Shown piece by piece: positions 36,958-48,904 of a DNA stretch of 64,000 nucleotides. The notes below the pieces were generated by a model. It was not told the origin of the DNA. It worked only from the letters and a program-made list of their open reading frames with translations, and searched no databases. Position 1 is the first letter of the stretch; every line of letters begins with the position of its first letter. The stretch covers positions 127,267,959-127,331,958 of the forward strand of contig OY744521.1 in assembly GCA_963556195.1 (NCBI GenBank), written 5' to 3'. The stretch is from Sepiola atlantica (taxonomy: Eukaryota; Mollusca; Cephalopoda; Sepiida; Sepiolidae). The position numbers and the translations under genes are program-made.

Positions 36958-37222
36958 GGTAAATCCGTCGTTTCCCAGCAAAAATGGTGGACAATGAATC
37001 GACTGCATTTTTCTGATTTTTTTCCGACCTCACACATGAGTAAGTAAACCCAAATAAATTGTTTTTGACTACTTTCCCAACTGTATTCGCTTTAAAATAA
37101 TTTAACGCAATTTTTTTATTATTCCGAAACAATTTATTTGGGTTTACTTACTCATTTGTGAGTTCGGAAAAATGCAAACTATTTATTGTTCGCCATTTTG
37201 GCTGGGAAACGACGAATTTACC
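36958..37222. mobile_element. MITE, copy 1 (near-palindromic)
   Basis: Ends GGTAAATCCGTCGTTTCCCA and, in reverse complement, GGTAAATTCGTCGTTTCCCA; the arms of about 100 bases pair almost throughout. Flanks ATATTCGA and ATATTGGA form an 8-bp duplication with one mismatch. The arms include AAAATGG and CGCCATTTT. Noncoding. Confidence 0.8.
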
Positions 37223-37689
37223 ATATTGGATTAATAATAAGTAATTTAAAAAAAATAATGTGTAAGTCACATAGTCGCGATAAAAACACGAAGTTGTTTT
37301 ATAACTTTATTAAGGTAGCGATAGATATACACAATTGTTATAATAATTAAGTTTTAAAAAACATCTAGAAAACAAACAAACAGCAGTGGCTCTAATGTTG
37401 AACGCTCCTTTGTTTTGTTTCCATTGGTTGATAAGGCAATGTCAGGTTGCGTTCGTCGCCCAGCGTTGTCACCATTATCTTTCGAAAAGTGTATTCCTGT
37501 AGGAAATGTACGTCCAAATGCGATGGGAAAGCTTCCCCGTCACTTACAAAACGAGGTTGAGTATTAATGGACCCCTCTCAATAAGAGAACCCGATCTTAG
37601 CAAACAAGAATAAACAGTCAAAAGAAAAAAATGTAATGTTGTTATGCTTGATGACATGGCCCGTAAATTAGCAACGCTTAGATTGATTA

Positions 37690-37987
37690 TTGATAATAAT
37701 AATTAAGAACGAACAAAGGTGGGGTGCTGCCCTCTTTTTGTTGTTGGTAATGTTACCCCCACCTCAACAACTACAACAACAACAACAGAAGTATAGAAAA
37801 CAGCTCCTTCGTTGTCCTCGGGAACCCGGACAACAACCAACCTCTCTTTCTCACGTGGCCGGTTCTTCTAACTACAGACTGAGATCGTCTGGACATTTAC
37901 TAAACACGATGCCCGCCAACACCAATAGCAACAACCCTGCGACAGAAGCTCGAATTATAACTAATAAAGCCAGTATTACCTGCACAG
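37690..37987 (+). CDS. Possible 5' exon ending at a splice donor
   Basis: An open frame runs from about 37,690 through an ATG at 37,909 (MPANTNSNNPATEARI) and reaches CACAG|GTAAGAAAAG at 37,987/37,988, a near-consensus splice donor. Upstream DNA (37,380-37,580) has more CpG than its surroundings. The exon would encode a low-complexity Asn/Gln/Thr-rich N-terminus. I see no acceptor or second exon, and the frame also contains a CAA/CAG-type repeat near 37,770, so this may be chance. It lies between two copies of the same MITE. Confidence 0.25.
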
Positions 37988-38135
37988 GTAAGAAAAGAAT
38001 ACATTTATTTGCGAAGTTCAATTAATCGCCTAAATTATTTAGAGTGAAATGGTTTCGGCATTACTCCCAAAGAATTTATTTTTACTTAAGCCCTTTTTAT
38101 AGTGAAAAAAGAAATCATTAAAAACACTAAGTTAT

Positions 38136-38384
38136 ATCGTATATGTGAAATGCCGAAATTAAAAATAAGCCCGAAAAATATAGTTGCCATCTTTATAAAC
38201 AAGTCGACAAACAGTCTAACTAAGGAAGAATGATAACTCAAGTTCATAATTTTTTAATTAAAAGACAGGGTTATGAACTTGGGTTATTTTTCATCCTTAG
38301 CTAGCTTCTTTCTTGGCTTGTTTATGAAGATGGCAACTATATTTTTCCGGCCTAGATTTAATTTTGGCATTTCACGTGTACGAT
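38136..38384. mobile_element. Foldback element, almost no spacer
   Basis: ATCGTATATGTGAAATGCCG at the left pairs with the complement of GGCATTTCACGTGTACGAT at the right; the arms (about 115 bases) meet near 38,262 (ACTCAAGTTCATAA with TTATGAACTTGGG). The left arm contains TATAGTTGCCATCTT and the right arm its complement. No target duplication was recognised. Confidence 0.7.
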
Positions 38385-38468
38385 GAAACTTGTTATAACT
38401 ATCTTTTTACGCGATTACATATGAACACCTTAAAAAACTTGGGGGGGAACAAACAAAACAAAAACTTA

Positions 38469-38737
38469 GATAAAATAGTCGTTTCCCAACCAAAATGGCG
38501 GACAATAAATCGTCTGCAGTTTTCTGATTGTTTCCGACATCATAAATGAGTAAGTAACCCCAAATAAATTGTTTTGGACTACTTTCCCAAATGTATTTCC
38601 TTTAAAATAATTTAACGTGATTTTTTAATTATTCCAAATAAAAAAAAAATTGAGTTTACTTACTCATTTGTGAGGTCGGAAAACTGCAGACGATTTATTG
38701 TCCGCCATTTTGGTTGGTAAACAACAAGTTATTTATC
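38469..38737. mobile_element. MITE, copy 2
   Basis: Same family as 36,958-37,222 in the same layout: GTCGTTTCCCAACCAAAATG near the left, TGTCCGCCATTTTGGTTGG near the right, and the shared middle TTTAAAATAATTTAACG. The extreme ends differ from copy 1 and no duplication is clear. It directly abuts the SINE at 38,738. Confidence 0.75.
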
Positions 38738-39075
38738 TACCTCCCACAGCGGTAAGATGTGACACAAGGTCGGGAAAGTGGGATTTGATAAACCAGCGCC
38801 CGAGAAGTTGAGCACTCTGGCCATTAAAAATTGCCTGGGCAGCCCCGTCAGCATTCCCCGGTAAGAGCGCCTCAGGCGATTAGCAATAAACTAACCCCTT
38901 CTCAAAGGGTGAGAAGGCAAAGCCTGGGAGGGTGGACCTCCTAGAACTGCACAGGACCGTCCCATAGACCGGCGTAAATCAAGCCTCGAAGGTCAAGACA
39001 ATACAGGTCTACGGGGTGTAGTATCCATCGGAACAGATACTACACTTTGATCCCGGCCAAAAGGGCGAAAAAAAT
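38738..39075 (-). mobile_element. SINE with U2 snRNA-like head, copy 2
   Basis: On the minus strand the head reads GCCCTTTTGGCCGGGATCAA then AGTGTAGTATCTGTTC, extending further into the U2 5' end (CGGCCTTTTGGCTAAGATCAA) than the copy at 23,143. The body continues as in that copy and as in the 12-kb fragment (TCTCGGGCGCTGG-type text near 38,800). The 3' end is cut by the neighbouring MITE. Confidence 0.75.
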
Positions 39076-39085
39076 TTTGCCAAAA

Positions 39086-39398
39086 CTTATTTTAGAATAT
39101 AGAATTTCGCATATAGATTTAATGTAAAATAATGATCAGCCATTTTCTACCCGGTTATGGTCCGGGTGGCAACGCCCCCCCCCCCCCGAAAAAATAACTC
39201 CCTTAACCTTACTACTAACACTAAGTTCAGGTTGCAACAGCCCCCCCCCACACACAACAAATAAATAAAAAAACACCTAAGATTTTACTACAACGGTTAC
39301 ATGTTCAAACGCTATCTCGTTGTAAAGTTGGTGAACATTTTACGTGAATTTATATGCGAAACTGATCCCCATTCTAAATTCTAAAATAATTGTTTATT
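39086..39398. repeat. Inverted-repeat element with poly-C core
   Basis: TTATTTTAGAATATAGAATT at about 39,088 is mirrored by CATTCTAAATTCTAAAATAA near 39,372-39,390, and GCATATAG pairs with ATATGC. The interior has two long C runs (39,175 and 39,240). MITE-like; no duplication found. Confidence 0.5.
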
Positions 39399-39782
39399 TC
39401 CCCCCCCCCCCTCCCTCCAAAGTTTTTCAGAGTATTATTCACAGTCACACGTAATCGCTTAAAGTAGAATCTCATTTTTTGAGCTGAGGGTCCTTATCTA
39501 CAATAATACCTAGTAAATTGTTTGAGAGTTATGTCAAAACCTATTTCACTCTAAATAATTTAGGTAACTGAAATAAAAATTAACCGAATAAAAAAATCCG
39601 TTCATCATTTCATCCGTTGACCAAAATGTCCGTGCGTCAACATTTTTCTGAGTTTGCTGATAAAAAAACTTTAATTCAAGATCCCAGTGTTCTCATTTTG
39701 GCACTTAACGATTTAGGCGATCCAAAATAAAAATAGGTTGATGATTCTGCCAAATTTAATAAGAAAACATTATTTTTAAATC

Positions 39783-40125
39783 TGTGGAATTGATAAACAC
39801 TGGAATTTACTTGACAGCTATTAGGGGCCAGATTTATAGGGGTGGGGAGTTGCTCAGCAAGATGTTTGTTCACATTACATTTAAATTTCTGCATGTTGGT
39901 ACGGTTGAGGAAACAGGGAACAGTACAGAAAAAGAATTCCAAAGGCAAGGGGTCGAAGGAAAGAAGCTATTAGAGTAAAAAATCTTTCGACATCTAGGGA
40001 CCTCTACAGTGAAGGGGTGTGATTTTGCTGCTGGTATGGTTGAGGGGAGGTACAAGTACAGTAAGTTCATCGGAGCACATTCTGTGGAAGTACTTATAAA
40101 ACAAGCACAGGGATGCAATACTGCA
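39783..40125 (-). pseudogene. Jockey-like LINE 3' fragment
   Basis: Minus-strand text (MHPCACFISTSTECAPMNLL; FSVLFPVSSTVPTCRNLNVM) matches the C-terminal frame of the Jockey-like copies at 5,555-5,818 and 30,900-31,130. Broken by stops; both ends truncated. Confidence 0.7.
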
Positions 40126-40129
40126 GTGA

Positions 40130-43100
40130 TGTGACAGAGGCTGGAGTTTGGCAGACAGTTGTAATGAATGAGTATCCAGAGTATTTAAGTTCTTTAACGG
40201 AGAATCCCAAGTCAATCCCGGAAATTGCCAAAGTAGTTTACGATTTCAAAGCCGGAAAAAAATGTAAAAAGACAGACGACACTAAGCATGTGAAGAGTTA
40301 GATTAGAGTTTGGGTTTAAAAAAATTTTTAGCCCCTCAAAAAAAATTTTTTTAAAACCTGCGCAAAAGAAAAGAAGAGAAGGTGGCTTTCAAATCGTAAA
40401 CAGCTTTGGATATTTCTGGGAGTGACTGGGAATTATCCGTCAAAGCTAAAAAGAAAGAAATATAATTAACGCAAAGACAGGAGATGCCTATTGACCTTAG
40501 TCTTGAAAAGACCATGGCTATAGGTAGGAGGAAAACAGTCAGCAGAAAGAGAATTCCAGAAGTTTGTAGTTATTGAAAAGAAGCTACTGAAATAAGATGT
40601 ATTATTACATTACAAATACTAAAGCAATTATGATTGATAATAATTAAACAGTAAACTTAGTAAATATTTTTTAAATTAAAGAAATGTTTTTTATGTGTGT
40701 ATGAAAATGGTTCTGTCCTTCATGTAAAAGAGTTAAGTGACCACCATTAGAGAAGGAGTGATCAAAAAAAGGAAGAGACAGAAATTAATATATAATATTC
40801 CTTGAGATCCAGGTTGTTAAATTAAGGAGCAGTGATGAAAGGGTTCTCTGAAAGGTCACAACATGGTTGTTGGGTTGTGGAAATACAACTGAGAATACAA
40901 AAAACCGACGTCATAGCGGCCTAATTTCTCCTTGGTCTTTTATAGCCTTCAAATCGGCTCCCTAAAATATAACTTTGCACTTTAACTGGGACATTTCTGA
41001 TTTGTCCCAAAATACAACAATTTTATATTTCTTATTTTTACCGGATCTTCTGCCATTTTACATACTTTTTATTTAGATGATGCAGGCTGAATATCTAGTC
41101 CTCTGAATGCCAGAGGTGACCGCTGATACCGCAAATTTGCTGTTAGCTAGAAGAATTCTAGCTAGAAGAATTCTAGCTAGAAAATAATGAGACATTCAGA
41201 ATAGACATATTAAAGAGAGATAACTTGTAAGAGTTGCTTCCCTTGCATTCGATTTGGAGAGTAACGTCCCCTTAGCTTCCTACAGAGACAGACATTTTGT
41301 AATGATGTTGTCGTTATCAGCTCCCACAATAACTGTTCAATTAATTAGTAAATCCTCTACTTCCAAGTGTAAAAAGTAAATAAATAATTTATTCTTGACC
41401 ATGCTAAGTTTTCTCATTCAAATTCTTTCTCATATTTTTGTTTATTAACTCACATTCACATATTTAAATTTACACTTAGTCAGCATCATTCAATAGCCGA
41501 CACGGTCATTTCACTATCAAATAATTTTTATAAAAAAAAATTATTTTTAATTTGGCAGAATTATAAACTGCTATCTGCTTTTATCAATACATTTTAATAA
41601 TTGTTTATTTTAATTTTAAATTTGGTATTTAGCTACTATACCACCAGTGTCCATTTCAGGTAGAAATCAATGTTTTTTTTTCCATATATTGTTTTTAATA
41701 ATTCGGACTAATTTTATCTTCAAACCCACCAATAATTAATTAACATTATTTTTAAACTTTTGAATTATTTTTAGCCAGGGCGGGGTGCATTTTTCTGTAT
41801 AAATTGATGCCCCATGGCTGTTTTTTACTAAAAACTGTGTTACTAAAAATCATCGGCCCTTTACTATTCACAAGTAACCATTGTCGCTTTCAAGGCCTGG
41901 TTCAAAATAAGTTGGTGCAAATAACTGCCTACTTTTATCACAGTTAGCATAGCCGCTATACATGACACAGGCGATCCTATGTTGCTTACATCAGAGTGAT
42001 AGGCTCTATCCACTACACTTTTTGCTTACTTCATTATCGCATAGCTAGGGTTGGTTTCTTTCATCTGTGGCTTCTTTGGAGATGTGGTACAGCAGATTCA
42101 GTTACTTCTTGAGGTGGTCTTGTTAAGTCCTGTTAATCTCCACTGCTATCGCTTGAATGATCTAGTCCATCATCCATCACCAGCATACATATTTCACCAT
42201 CACTCGACACTGTGATTTCACCTTTCTCGGAACTGCTCACCATATTCAGAATCTTTGTCTTTTCCATTCAGGAAGTAGCACGTAAGAGCTGTCAGACATG
42301 GTAAAGTAGTCTATAGATGAATGCAACTGTAAGCCCTGCTCTATCATACAATAGAATGGCACAAAAAGCTTCTGCAGGTCCGCCAGGAAAATGTCAAAAG
42401 TTTCATCCAGAAAAACTTCAGATATATTACATATGAGTCCAAGGCGAATTTTGTAAAGGTTTCCTTAGGAAGAATCTCCCTTTTTTCCCCTCACTTATTC
42501 TTGTCTACATAACTCTTTCCTTACAATGTATGTTGTGTTGATGAAACTGTATGAATAAAATTGATTTAAATTGTAGAAGTTTGTCCTTATAAGCCAACTA
42601 TGGTAATCAGTTTTTCTTCATATCCCACAAAATCAGAAGGATGGATATCTATGCAGCAATCCTTTTTTTTATATAACATGACTCTTTATAATTACTCATA
42701 TCAAATAGGACCTTTCTCTTAAATAACAAATGCTTGCATTGATTGATGTCAGTCTGTTGATCGAATTACATTCATTTTGTCACTCCCCTTCAGTTTCAAA
42801 AACAATATTTTATTCTTTTGTCCATTGTTTTCGACTTATTGACGTCACATGCCAAGGAATGTTTCTGCTTTGCCATTTCTCTCTAAAATAATTCTTTATT
42901 CTCTTATTTTTTATTTTTACCAGAAATTATTATTTTACAAATGCGGCCTCAAGCTGATTTGATATCCTCTGGGTTCCTAATTCGTGTCTCACGCCTCATA
43001 ATGTTACATTATTCCGACTATTGTTCTCACCATTGCTATTTATTTTTTAGATAATATTTCGGCTAATGCGACCTCTGGCCTTCTTCAGGTGTATTGTTTA

Positions 43101-43600
43101 TCTATGGTCAAGTGTTTACCATTTATTAAATGTTGTTGAATATTTATAAATTTATTTACGCTTTTATATATTATTAAAAAAAACTCACAAAGCGCATATC
43201 ATCTGAAAAGTAGTTGCAAACATAAATTCAAATGGTGACGAGATGAATAAAAATAATGCCAAATAATGGGAACTCCTCATCCTCAAAAATGGTGCACATA
43301 TTGCCAAGAGACAAAGCCGTTCAAAAGAAAGATTTTTATTAAATTGTGTTACTAAAATGATGAAGTTAGTGAATGCGTTGAACTTTTAAAAACTGTTTGA
43401 TGTAAAATGTTTGTTGACTTAAAATCGTTGTGGCAGGTTTAAATGATGTCAAATAGGATTTAAAACAAGTGGACTGAAAAGAAAAAGTTTTTTTCAAATG
43501 AGTCAATGCAAAGAACAACGCAACTATTTATGGCCTGAAATGATTTTGAAAAGAATAAAAAATATTTTCAGAATTTCGTTATAGTAACTTAAATATTCGG
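40130..43600. other. Long gene-free stretch
   Basis: AT-rich DNA without recognised domains. 41,144-41,181 contains a 15-bp tandem repeat (AGCTAGAAGAATTCT, about 2.5 copies) that is internally palindromic. The minus strand at 42,060-42,430 has faint protein-like text in one frame (YVLPEWKRQRF), possibly a degraded retroelement, which I could not assign. Confidence 0.35.
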
Positions 43601-43804
43601 TTGTTTTGATAGTCCTGAGTGATTTCAAGAATTTTGTCTTTAAACTTTTAATACAACAGTTATGTAATGTTTGTATGACTCCTATGTTGACATCACTTGA
43701 AGAATGCTATCCAACCAGTTCTGACTCACACCAAAATCAATGTAGTATACATCTCTTACAACTTATTGAGATCAAACATTGCTTTGTTTAGGGTTATAGT
43801 ACAC

Positions 43805-43990
43805 ACAACTGCTAGCCTTTTGAATTCCCTCCCAGCTTCCGTAACTATACTAACATGCAGAAATTTAAATGTAATGTGAACAGATATCTCGTTGCTCAAC
43901 TCCATACTTAGGATGTCTCTGTAGGTATGGTCCCTAATTAACAGTAGGCCCTTACGTTTCAGTAGCACTGTGCCTTGTTTGGGGGGAATA
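43805..43990 (+). pseudogene. Jockey-like LINE extreme 3' end
   Basis: LLNSLPASVTILTCRNLNVM and the UTR text GTGCCTTGTTTGGGGGGAAT match the 3' ends at 5,760-5,940 and 31,060-31,460. Severely 5'-truncated. The next repeat, a Helitron-type end, starts only 24 bases later. Confidence 0.65.
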
Positions 43991-44013
43991 AAAGTAAAAT
44001 ATACATATATATA

Positions 44014-44041
44014 CTAGCAAAAAACTACCCGCCCTCTGGGC
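44014..44041 (-). repeat. Helitron-like 3' terminus, third type
   Basis: CTAG at 44,014-44,017 is followed by a hairpin GCCCTCTGGGC at 44,031-44,041; left flank is TATATA, as at 45,559 and 47,038. In the minus direction this is hairpin, then spacer, then CTAG, then T. The element body to the right (to about 44,885) is AT-rich and carries internal direct and inverted copies of an AACAAATAACTG-type block. Confidence 0.45.
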
Positions 44042-44887
44042 AGCAATTAATCTAGCTGTAGCCTTCTTTACAGAAAAACAAAGAAACAATTTTCTTTTCA
44101 CATTTTGGTAATTTGAAGAAAAGAAAACAAAAAGATGATCGTCATGGTGTTATTTGATATATTCCAATGTTGAGATTTGATTTTGTATAAGCATTAAAAG
44201 GAATTAAGCAGGGTGATTGTTAAGAATAACTAACAGAAAAAAAGTGGTGAAAAAAACAAAACAAATAATCAACAAATAACTGTTACCAAAGGCAATAAAA
44301 GTTACTTTTCTTCTTACTTGCCTATGTTTTGTGTGTTTTAAATTATTTTAAAGCGTTTTTTATTGCATTTTAATAATTTGTCTAAATCTGATTGCAGTAC
44401 AGTTCCATTTTCAAGATGGCGTAAGCAGATATCCCCATAGTTTGCTTAATGAGTTTTTCGTCTTTTGGGGTGAAAAAAAAATAAACAAATAGTTGATAAA
44501 TAACTGTTTCAAAGGCCTTAAAATTTACTTTTCTACCTAATTAAAAGGAGAAAAGTACAAAAATAATCATCAGACTTTGTAGACGATCTGCAAACGACTG
44601 TCAACCATCTTTATTTTTCAGTCTACCGTGATATATTTGACCAAACTTTTTAATTGAAATAAAAACGTTTTAAAATACTTTAAAACGCAAAAAAATAGGC
44701 AGGTAGATAGAAAAGTAAATTTTATTGCCTTTAATAATAGTTATTTGTTGACTATTTGCTTTTTTGCGCTGCTTTTGGGTATTCTTGACACTCACCAAAA
44801 GCTTAACGTCAATTGGTTAAATAAAATTTTTTTATATTCTTGAGTAATTCAAAATGGCTCCTTTGTATTTTTCGGCTTTGTTATTAA

Positions 44888-44918
44888 CTGGCAGGGTTAC
44901 CCGCCGTTGCCCGGGGTC
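44888..44918 (-). repeat. Degenerate Helitron 3' terminus
   Basis: CTGG (from CTAG) at 44,888, then GTTACCCGCCGTTGCCCGGG, the same hairpin type as at 47,038, 54,281 and 63,593. The following text (GTAACATCTCTCTACC) also resembles the inner side of those ends. Confidence 0.55.
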
Positions 44919-45558
44919 ACTAAAAACAAAATAGAGCAGATTAAAAAGTGTAACATCTCTCTACCTCTCTCTATATGTCCTTCTATCTTTCTCTCTTCCC
45001 CCATACCCCATTTCCCCCTCCGTCCTTCTAACCCCCTCTTTCTCCTCCACTCATATAGAGTGAAACAATAAAACCATGGCAGCCTCTACAGTGCTACTGA
45101 AACCACCCAAATAAAATTAAGGAACCTCCAGAGCATTACTAAAACCACTCTTTCCGAGTTTCTTGCTACCCCCTCCTCCCTTTGAAGAGAAATAGTCTGA
45201 AGATAACGTTAAGAAACAATAAATAAAATCCAGAATTAGTGTCTAATAATTTTGAAATGAGTTGGGATTTTCTTTCCAAATTAGGACATAATAAGATTGA
45301 TAATACCTGAAAAATTGACCCCCCCTGATGAAACCTAACCCAGTTGACCCTAAAAAAATGAATAATTTTCATTTTTATTTTATATATTATTCTCCGGGGC
45401 AACGCCTATTAAGAAAATATAGACTTTGTGGCTATTGTTTTTTTTAGTTTTGTCATTGTCGTCGTCAACAACAACAAAAACAAATTTAGTTTTAAAAATA
45501 AAATATATATTTAATTATTAAAAGAAAAGATGTTCCGATCGATATATATATATATATA

Positions 45559-46271
45559 CTAGACCACCCGTGACCCGTTGGGTCAGTTTGTTATATTAGC
45601 TATGGAATTCATGTATGTGCGTGACACTTGTGGAGAAAACAAAAAAACTATTTGATGAAATTAAATGTAATTGTTTAAAAAAGAATATAGATAGATTTCT
45701 ATGCGTCGTTCTGTTTATTATAATTGTTTTTTTTTTAAATTATAGTTACTGAATTATAAGTGGTTGGCCATACTTATAGGTAAATATGCACTGAACAGGT
45801 GAGAAAGGAAGGGGGTACAACCGGCTGTCTCGCGTACGTAACGAAAACAGAGGGAGTAGGAGTGGTGAAATCTGTGAGAGGAAAAGTGGGAGGTGGTTTC
45901 GTTCACCGCCGCTATTGATATTAATAATGATTGTTGTTGTTTTGTTTGTTTGTTTTTGTTTTTTAAAAGGGTGGAGCTTTTTTTGAAACTGCGACAGACT
46001 TTACAAAGTCCTGCCGTTGAATGTTTTTAGCCGTGGAGAAAACAAAAAAACTATTTGATGAAATTAAATGTAATTGTTTTATATTTAAAGCGATATAAAC
46101 ATTTCCAGAATGAAAAATTTCATGCGTTCGTTAATAATCAGAGTTCAACGGAATTGGAATAACAGATTGGAAGACGATGCTATTTACGCATGCGCAACCG
46201 GATGTTGAAAACCGGAAAGCTGAAAGCTGATTGCAAACATACAAGACAATAGAGTTTTAGTAGTATATAGA
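45559..46271 (-). mobile_element. Small non-autonomous Helitron with both ends
   Basis: On the minus strand it begins TCTATATACTACTAAAAC (canonical Helitron 5' start TC plus TCTAYTA-like) at 46,271 and ends hairpin TGACCCAACGGGTCA, eight bases, CTAG at 45,559. Both flanks fit insertion between A and T inside a TATATA run. Length 713 bp, no coding capacity. A direct repeat starting GTGGAGAAAACAAAAAAACT lies at about 45,632 and 46,034. Confidence 0.8.
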
Positions 46272-46286
46272 TATATATATATATAG

Positions 46287-47034
46287 GCTATTTGAAAATA
46301 CGCCTAAGGTGCTTTGATATAGATATAGTTCTTAAAAATGGAGAAAAAAACTTTCACATTTATTCATATAGGAGACAGAAAAAAAAACTTAATTAAGTTT
46401 TTTAAAAACTATGAATTTATTTTTATTTTTTGTAATTTAAAAAGATGAGAGGAGGTGGGGCTTTTTTTCTTTATTATGGCAAATGTAAGCATTGTTATGC
46501 TATCATAATCATATAATTGGCGGCGTCAACAACAACAGCAAATTTAGTTATTATTAAAAGAAAAACTTTGTTAGTTGTTGCATTCAATATGGAGTTTATT
46601 TTTTTAAATAAATTATTCCAAAGTAATCTAAGTTGTGAGTTCGTGTAAACATACACATGCGTAAACGTGACCGGAAGTTATTCGAATTTTAAAATAATCA
46701 TTTTGAATGTGAAACGTTTTCCATTAAATTTTCTTATTAATATTACTACTACTACTACTACAAATAATAATATTAATATGAACGAAACTATTGCGTATAT
46801 ATAAGAAAATTGGAGATCAAAATTAGAAATGAATCGTGCAGAATATCAATTTATTAAAGACTGGTTATAAAATTATCATGCAAATGAAGCATCTGGACGA
46901 GTGTATTTTGGCAGTTGGGTATATATATGGTATTTGAAAATATTTTAATGTATAATTGAATTAAATAAGGTGTTTTGATATAAATATAGTTCGGATAAAT
47001 GGATAAAAACTTTTGCATTTATTCATTTAGATAT
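46287..47034. repeat. Direct repeat pair around an AT-rich insert
   Basis: About 46,287-46,372 (TATTTGAAAATACGCC; GGTGCTTTGATATAGATATA; CATTTATTCATATAG) recurs, diverged, at about 46,930-47,034 (TATTTGAAAATATT; GGTGTTTTGATATAAATATA; CATTTATTCATTTAG). The second copy ends immediately before the CTAG at 47,038, so it is the pre-insertion flank of Helitron unit 1. Confidence 0.6.
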
Positions 47035-47334
47035 ATACTAGCGGGGCTACCCGGCGTTGCTCGGGGTCATAAAAACATATAATTGAAGAAAAATCGCGTG
47101 TGTAACATCTTTATATTCAAACTTCTATTTCTCCCCCTCCTCTATAGGCGTCTCTTTATCTTTTTACCTTTCTCTTCCCTAGTCGCCCCATTTCACTGCT
47201 ACTTTCTAATTTTGCCTTTTGTGAAAGCTGCTTCTTCCCTACCATTTCTCCTACGTTGCCCAGGTCAATAGTATGACATATTTCTATAAAAAGTACTACA
47301 TCTATATGCGCTTTCTATATAAGTACTTATCTCC

Positions 47335-47860
47335 GCCCCGCGTTCATACTATGTTCATATCTATCACCACCCCGGTGCACGTATACTATATGAGTACCTA
47401 TTGCCGCCCCGGTATGCATACTACATAAGTACCTATCGCTGCCCCGGTGCAAATGCTACATATGTACGTATCGCCACCCCAGTGTGAATGCTGCATATGT
47501 ACCTATCGCCGCCTCGTTGCTAATGCTACATATGTACCTATCGCCGCCCCGGTGTAAATGCTAAATACATACCTATCGCCACCCTGGTGTGCGTGCTATA
47601 TACGTACCGATCGCCGGCCCAGAGCGCATGCTTAATAAATACCTATCACCGCCCTGGTGCGCATTCTATATACATACTTACTGCATCCCTGTGCACATGC
47701 TATATAGTACCTATCGGCATCTCTATGCACCACTATACACGTACCTATTGCCACCCCGGTGCACATACTATATATATACCTATCGCCGCCCCAGTGCGCA
47801 TACTATATTCGTACCTATCGCCGCCCCGGTGTGCATACTATATACTTACCTACGAAATAT
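47335..47860 (-). repeat. 35-bp tandem array
   Basis: About 15 copies of a unit resembling GTACCTATCGCCGCCCCGGT plus GCATACTATATAC. The same unit begins unit 3 (63,866 on) and survives as one copy in unit 2 (54,540-54,587). Frames across it are repeat artefacts. Confidence 0.9.
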
Positions 47861-47869
47861 TTTAAGTTC

Positions 47870-48860
47870 ATAAAACAAAAAAATTTCGCCCGACCCCCTA
47901 AAAAGTTTTTCCCGATCCCTACAATTTTCACAGACCCCTAATATCTAAAGCCGCACCACCCAATTTTGTTTTACTCTCCCCCAACCCTGAGAAATATTTT
48001 GAGTTCAAAACAAAAAAATAACCAAAAAATTTGGCTTGACCCCTATAAAGTTCGGCCTGACCCGTAAAATTTTCCCCGACCCCTCAATCTCTCCAGCCCC
48101 CCATCCCAAATAAGTTTTCATTCTCCCCCAACCCTGAGAAATATTTTGAGTTCAGAAAAACAAAAAAAATTTAGCCTGACCCCTAAAAAGTTCGGCCTGA
48201 CCCCTAAAATTTTCCCCGACCTCTCAATCTCTCCAGCCCCCTATCCCAACTAATTTTTCACTCTCCCCCAAGCCTGAGAATTATTTTGAGTTCAAAACAA
48301 AAAAAAACAAAAAAGTTTTGCCTGACCCCTAAAAAGTTCGGCCTGACCCCTAAAATTTTCCCCGACCCCTCAATCTCTCCAGCCCCTCATCTCAACTAAT
48401 TTTTCACTCTCCCCACCCTGAGAAATATTTTTAGTTCAAAACAAAAAAAAACAAAAAAAATTTGGCCTGACCCCTAAGAAGTTCTACCTGACCCCTAAAA
48501 AGTTCGGCCGAACCCCTAAATCTCTCCAGCCCTCGATCTCAACTACATTTTAACTCTCCCCCAACCTTGGGAAATATTTTGAGTTCAAAACAAAAAAAAA
48601 CAAAAAAATTTGGCCTGACCCCTAAAAAGTTCGGCCTTACCCCTAAAAAGTTCGGCCTGACCCCTAAAATTTTCCACGACCCCTCAATCTCTCCAGCCCC
48701 TCATCCCAACTAATTTTTCACTCTCCCCACCCTGAGAAATATTTTGAGTTCAAAACAAAAAAAAAGAAAAAAATTTGGCCTGACCCCTAAAAAGGTTGGG
48801 CTTGACCCTAAAAAGTTCGGCCTGACCCCTTAATCACTCCAAGCCCCCCCAACTTTTTTT
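47870..48860 (-). repeat. Roughly 145-bp tandem array
   Basis: Six to seven diverged copies with GAGAAATATTTTGAGTTC, an A-rich run, then repeated short submotifs GGCCTGACCCCTAAAAAGTT, and CAATCTCTCCAGCCCC. Spacing of the first motif varies between about 140 and 165 because the submotif number varies. Confidence 0.85.
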
Positions 48861-48904
48861 TTTAAACGTGAGTTATCGCTCTTCCTTAGCTATCCTTTAA
48901 CAAC

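Noticed and set aside
47587..47941. Tyr/Pro-rich ORFs (YLSPPRCAYYIY-type)
   Set aside because: Translation of the 35-bp array in overlapping frames; not conserved beyond the repeat.
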